Assembly: GCA_963402885.1 (NCBI GenBank)
Contig: OY727095.1
Coordinates: forward strand, 6,949,001 to 7,013,000
Direction of reading: 5' to 3'
DNA length: 64,000 bases
Source of the DNA: Antedon bifida
Taxonomy: Eukaryota > Echinodermata > Crinoidea > Comatulida > Antedonidae
Shown: positions 59,561 to 64,000 of the stretch, piece by piece
How positions within the stretch are numbered: the first letter of the stretch is position 1
Layout: every line of letters begins with the position of its first letter
Position numbers and translations under genes: made by a program
The notes under the pieces: generated by a model
Seen by the model: the letters and a program-made list of their open reading frames with translations, nothing else
Database searches by the model: none
What the model was told of the DNA's origin: nothing

Positions 59561-59687
59561 AAGCTCCTGTAGTGTAAGGTCTGTCAGCAGCTTAAGCTAA
59601 TACATCAGGGGTACTGCCTACCAGCACTATGTCTAACCTAGCATTTATGGCATGGCCTCTCAAGTCTGATTGTAGTCCTGGTCAACT

Positions 59688-62658
59688 TTATATAAGGCGT
59701 TCTTCTGGTGGTAATTTTAATATATTATCCATTTCTACACGTGATCCAGTAATTTCTTGCCGACTTGGACTGTACGTTCCTTGAGAACGCCGCTTACTTT
59801 TGACAGATAAGAGGAAGATGACGAGAATGATTAACAGGATAAATAATGCGACTCCTCCGAGTGATGCTCCAACGATTATCCAAGTATTGTCTTCACTCTT
59901 CAGCTACAAAATGTTATAAAAACAATACAAGTTGAATATGGGTTATTAACCCATTTTTACATCATCACAGAAGTGATAGCTTACGTGGCACTACTACAGC
60001 CTGGTCATTTACATGCTCAGCATTAGTGCTACCATTATTCTCATAATGAAAACAAAGCCTTGGTTTATAAGATTAGGTTTATATGCTCATGTTTCTTTAC
60101 TGTAGCTCATGTTGTATGTGTTTAAAATGCTTATACAGTAGTATCAAATGGAACAAAAGATATTCATAAACACCTATAATAGGTAATGTATTCCTGTATT
60201 CAATCTGAACGTAGGGGAATGAGCTGTTGTATTAAGCATTATGTAGCAGGCCACCTTATCCTCCCTAGTATTACAGTAGTTTTGGGTACTTATTCACAGT
60301 TGAGTGGACTGGGTGTTGTTCTTATCAGGAATTGAACCCAGGTCTTTCTGTATGATAGTCAAGTGTTCTAAACCCTCAACTCTATCTGTTTTTAATAAAA
60401 AATTGTATTTCATACATATCCAACAGGATGGATACACTATCTAATAATTTATCGGGCTTATAAACTAAGTCTCATTTGAGGCTTAGGGAGTGGAGTTGAA
60501 AGAGTCGTAAGTTACAACCCTGGTCAGGATTGAACCATGGACCTTGGGATTGGAAAGCAATTTAAAACACCAAGCTACAGCTCCACTAAATAATTAACAA
60601 GTACTCACATTCTCACAGGATGCCCCATTATACTTTGAATCACAGCTGCACTTGTAGGACAAACCATCTTCAGCATAGTCGCATGTACCTCCGTTTTCAC
60701 AAGGGGAGCTAATACAAGGATTGCCAAACTGACAATTGGAGCCAATGAACTCAAAGGGACAGGAACATGTGTAGCTTCCATCTGTGTTCGTGCAATTACC
60801 AGAGTTTTCGCAAGGGGATGGCATCAACACACATTCATCAATATCAATATCACAGAAAGTACCTTGCCAACCTGAAAACAAAAATGTTTGTATTTAATAG
60901 CACCTTTCTATACTGTATAGATTAATATGGAGTTACCTCATCTTAATGTATCAAAGTCAAACAAAATATGCAAATTATATGATTCTGCATCACATGTACT
61001 ATAAGAATATATATGTGCCACTGTAATTAACCTAATACTGTAATTCTTATGATCATGATACACATGTGCATTGTATCTCAGAATTTGCCTAAATACTGTA
61101 ACAAATTATGCAATTTGCTTAAAGATACAGAAGAGTGAATAAGTGACATTTTGCGTTACAGTAGAATCTCTCCTTTAGGACACCCCTATTCTGGGCGAAT
61201 TGGGATCCTATTGCCTACTATAAAGCTCTGTCTACACTAGCATCAAATTTTATGTGACAAGAAAATGTGATGTGCCCATATATGGAGAAAATGACATCGT
61301 ATCACTACCAAATTTTTTTTTGTCAAACTAGTTTGGTAGTGTAGACTGAGCTTTATCATATTGTCAGTAACAATGCAAAATGTTATATTAAACATCTTTC
61401 AAGTCCACACAAGCAAATAATTAGAAAGTTTAACTTATTACACATAGATAGATACAAGGGCCCAACCAATTGAGTTCACTTTACCATTTATAGGCTCTGT
61501 CCTGTTCCCCACCCTCTTATTTAAAAATCTTGGATCCGCCTCTGTTCCAAGATTAAAATAAGATATACAATACCTGTGGAGCATGAGCAGTTATAACCAT
61601 TAACATAATCCAAACAATCTGCATTATTTTGACATGGGTTACTGTCACACTCATCAATGTTGACCTGGCAAACATCCCCTGTGGAAAAAAATACATGGAG
61701 TTGAATATCTTGGAGTAGTAGAAAACGATGTGTGTTTTTTCTGAGTACAGTCAACACATAGACCAGGATACTTGGCAAGGAAAATGTCAGGTTTTACGAA
61801 TATGGCATTACTGTTTGATAGTGAAGTAGTAGGCAAATAAATATAACACTAACAGTGATCTGAACTTAGTTTTTGAACCAGGGTAAAACATTACAGTGGA
61901 TGTAATTGTATTGAGCACCTATCTACCTTCAAACTACCCTAACCACCTTATATTTGAACACTTTCAAGACGTGGCCGTATCTCATACGGGGTAATTTACA
62001 GTCCCAGGACACGAGGCCCGTATATGTACAGGTTGACTTTTTGGGGTCACTAAATTGCACTTTTTGAGCATTTGACCTTTGACCCAGGTCAAAAAAAAAA
62101 AAAGCAATTTTCGAAAGGCCAAAACATTTCACATAACAATAAAACAAACAATTGCAGAAAGTTAGTAATAAAAATGTATTTTGCATTTTTTCTAAACCTA
62201 TTAGTAAAAATACCTTATTATAGCTCTGTCACTTGGGGTAGAAACCTTGCGTCTTCAAAGGGTTAATGCCTTCCACTCTGCCTAATTGCGCAGCCTGAGT
62301 GCCCATCCAAAAAAAGTACTGTTTTATTTTGTTTCAACCCTCCCTTAATATCATTACACCCTCTAAGCATCTGTTACTAGTTACATTCCTGAATATATGG
62401 GGTTATCAATGATAATCTTACCTGTCCATCCATCTATGCAACTGCAAGAGGCGCCAGGGGGGCTACTGGAGCATATGCCTGCATTCTGACAAACAGTAGT
62501 TTCACACCAGTCAATTTCTGTCTCACAGTTGGTACCCTCATAGCCAGTCATGCATTCACAGGTATAATTGGCCGGCATATCCCCAGTGGGTTGGTTGCAG
62601 GTGCCGCCATTCTGGCATGGTCCGTTCACACAAGGACCTTCCCAGTCACACAGTTCAC
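59688..62658 (-). CDS. crb: Crumbs homologue, C-terminal part (5' portion lies beyond the right edge)
   Basis: Four in-phase terminal exons, 5' to 3': 62658-62422, 61678-61574, 60871-60609, 59903-59688. They encode five EGF domains, with calcium-binding forms in the third and fourth (NIDEC, DIDEC), then a transmembrane helix ([20 protein letters not shown]) and a 38-residue cytoplasmic tail. The tail carries the FERM-binding motif GTYSPSRQE, then [18 protein letters not shown] with the C-terminal PDZ ligand ERLI directly before the stop at 59690-59688. This tail is diagnostic of Crumbs, the apical polarity determinant of epithelia that binds Pals1/Stardust, Par6 and Moesin/Yurt. The tail keeps the aPKC-target Thr of GTY, while the upstream Thr of fly Crumbs is Ser here. 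The laminin-G domains and remaining EGFs must lie to the right. Confidence 0.94.
60400..60590 (-). mobile_element. tRNA-derived SINE, copy 3
   Basis: The minus strand reads GTGGAGCTGTAGCTTGGTG (A-box) and GTCCATGGTTCAATCC (B-box), then CAACTCCACTCCCTAAGCCT and GATAAATTAT, as in the 26-kb copy. It lies in the last Crumbs intron, 18 bp from the donor of exon 60871-60609. Confidence 0.75.
61222..61354. mobile_element. MITE family A, copy A17
   Basis: AAAGCTCTGTCTACACTAGC to TAGTGTAGACTGAGCTTTA, in a Crumbs intron. Confidence 0.82.
61856..62421. other. Crumbs intron segment
   Basis: Unique AT-rich sequence with a poly-A run and a nuclear-receptor-like DR1 motif (TGACCTTTGACCC at 62073-62085). 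No exon was seen. Confidence 0.5.
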
Positions 62659-62940
62659 CTAAATATCAATTTAAGAAATTGAGATATGGCTTAGAACAAA
62701 CAAAAAACAATCATTACCACAATGTTGATAATATAGGGGCCTAAATTCACATTTTTGTTGGTAATAATAGAAGCAAAATATTCCTGTATTTGACAGAATC
62801 CATTTACTGGAATTAACTGTAGAGGATCTCTTTCTAACTCATACAATTATGTTTTGAATTAACTTTTTGCCTTTTTATATTCAGATTTTGTCATAGCATT
62901 GTTGCTCTGTTTATCCACTCATTTTACTTTAGTTGTGTTC

Positions 62941-62988
62941 CATCACACTAGTTTGTCAAACTAGTTTGATAGTGTAGACAGAGCTTTA
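62941..62988. mobile_element. MITE family A, right half only (A18)
   Basis: CATCACACTAGTTTGTCAAA then CTAGTTTGATAGTGTAGACA and GAGCTTTA. Confidence 0.75.
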
Positions 62989-63292
62989 CAGACTATACAT
63001 TACATTATGGTTTTAGAACAGAATATTATAATTTGGTTTAGTAACAAACAAATGAATCTAGATGACAAAAATTACTGTATTGTTAGTATTGAATGAAATT
63101 AACTGTTGAAGTATGTATGCAATCAGTTAAATATGTCTGAATTTAACTGTAAGTACATTTATCTGCATTTAAACCATGCTAGGATTTCATGCCAGCATTC
63201 ACCCAATAAATATCTTTTTAAAAACTGATTAATATGCAATTAAAATGTCTATTTTAATAATGCACTATATAATAAAATCACACTATGCAGTA

Positions 63293-63436
63293 ATAAAGCC
63301 ATACCTACACTAACAAACTAGTTTGACAAAAGAAATGTGATGTTCCCAAATATGGTAGTGGTATGACATCATCATGTCCATATATGGGCACATCACATTT
63401 TTTGTCCAATAAAGTTTGATAGTGTAGACAGAGCTT
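63293..63436. mobile_element. MITE family A, copy A19
   Basis: The left end is worn (CCATACCTACACTAACAAAC); the right end TTTGATAGTGTAGACAGAGC is intact. Confidence 0.8.
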
Positions 63437-63707
63437 GAGGCATTGAAATATAGATTGGTACTGTTGTAGAAATTAATAACAAAATATTGACTGAAAAGTA
63501 GAATATACCGAGTGATTACTGAGTGACTATTAAATCATGGTGCCATACACAATTCGTGCAGTAATACAAATATTATTCAAGTTAAAATACTTAAATACGT
63601 ATACAAATTGAAGTCACAAATTGTGTAGACTTGATAATTGTATTCAATACAATAACCAAAAGGAATTGATAAAACAATGGTACTTACAAAGGATACGAAC
63701 ATGAGAT

Positions 63708-63855
63708 AAAGCTCTGTCTACACTATCAAAACTTTATGTGTGACAGAAAAATATGCGCCCATATATGGACATGATGTGGTCATATCACCCTACCATATTT
63801 GAGCACATCACACTTTTTTTAATCAAACTAGTTTGATAGTGTAGACAGAGCTTAA
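63708..63855. mobile_element. MITE family A, copy A20
   Basis: AAAGCTCTGTCTACACTATC to TAGTGTAGACAGAGCTTA. Confidence 0.85.
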
Positions 63856-64000
63856 GAGTCTGAAAAGAGAATCTACAACCCTGTGGCCGTATTCACTGAT
63901 CACAGTTCACACTTAAGTGAGTTATTTCGATTGGGATGCTTGCTAATATTAGGAATACCAAAACAAAAGTCATTTGTTGAAAAAGTTTCACACGATAAAA

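Larger units (their letters stand above)
56795..59687. other. Spacer between the B-box gene and Crumbs (convergent)
   Basis: Both genes end here, so it holds two 3' UTRs; no gene was seen. Very AT-rich. It contains a 23-bp-arm hairpin at 57782-57840, three diverged copies of a segment (57600-58165) and a minisatellite at 59125-59560. Confidence 0.65.
62659..64000. other. Crumbs intron running off the right edge
   Basis: No EGF or LamG exon was found. It contains a half copy of MITE A (62941-62988) and two full copies (63293-63436, 63708-63855). Confidence 0.6.

Overview
The window is eukaryotic: AT-rich DNA, short exons split by GT-AG introns, long introns, many dispersed inverted-repeat elements and no prokaryotic gene organisation. 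The gene set (DNMT1, an EGFL7-type gene, FIRRM/C1orf112, Crumbs, and RING-less B-box/filamin/NHL proteins) points to a bilaterian animal. I infer a marine invertebrate deuterostome, with an echinoderm as the best guess. The species cannot be fixed from this sequence. All gene names rest on protein motifs and alignments remembered for these families; no database search was run. Exon borders were read by eye from splice consensus and checked for reading phase.

Layout: (1) 189-4230, minus strand: the first ten coding exons of DNMT1, running off the left edge. (2) 4231-8342: non-genic, with a cluster of MITE family B and an 18-bp satellite. (3) 8343-29826, minus: a complete seven-exon EGFL7-like gene (signal peptide, EMI, two EGF domains, coiled C-terminus) with a 14.7-kb first intron. 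(4) 29827-36145: non-genic, with several fold-back elements, a tRNA-type SINE and tandem repeats. (5) 36146-52289, minus: a complete 18-exon FIRRM gene of about 922 residues whose first coding intron looks like a U12-type AT-AC intron. (6) 37270-38934, plus: a B-box/filamin/NHL gene nested antisense in the last FIRRM intron and broken by a single in-frame TGA. (7) 55034-56794, plus: an intact paralogue of that gene just outside the FIRRM 5' end. (8) 59688-62658, minus: the last four coding exons of a Crumbs gene with a textbook cytoplasmic tail, its 5' part lying beyond the right edge.

The genes do not form one pathway. DNMT1 maintains DNA methylation, EGFL7 is a secreted matrix/Notch-type factor, FIRRM acts with FIGNL1 on RAD51, Crumbs sets apical polarity, and the B-box proteins are probable TRIM-like regulators. 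Two MITE families (A, 20 recognised copies or fragments; B, about 15) thread through all introns and spacers. Both have TA-flanked ends starting AAGCT. The most notable items are the AT-AC intron, the nested and nonsense-interrupted paralogue, the invertebrate EGFL7 gene, a duplicated splice acceptor in FIRRM, and a MITE end that probably supplies a FIRRM branch point.
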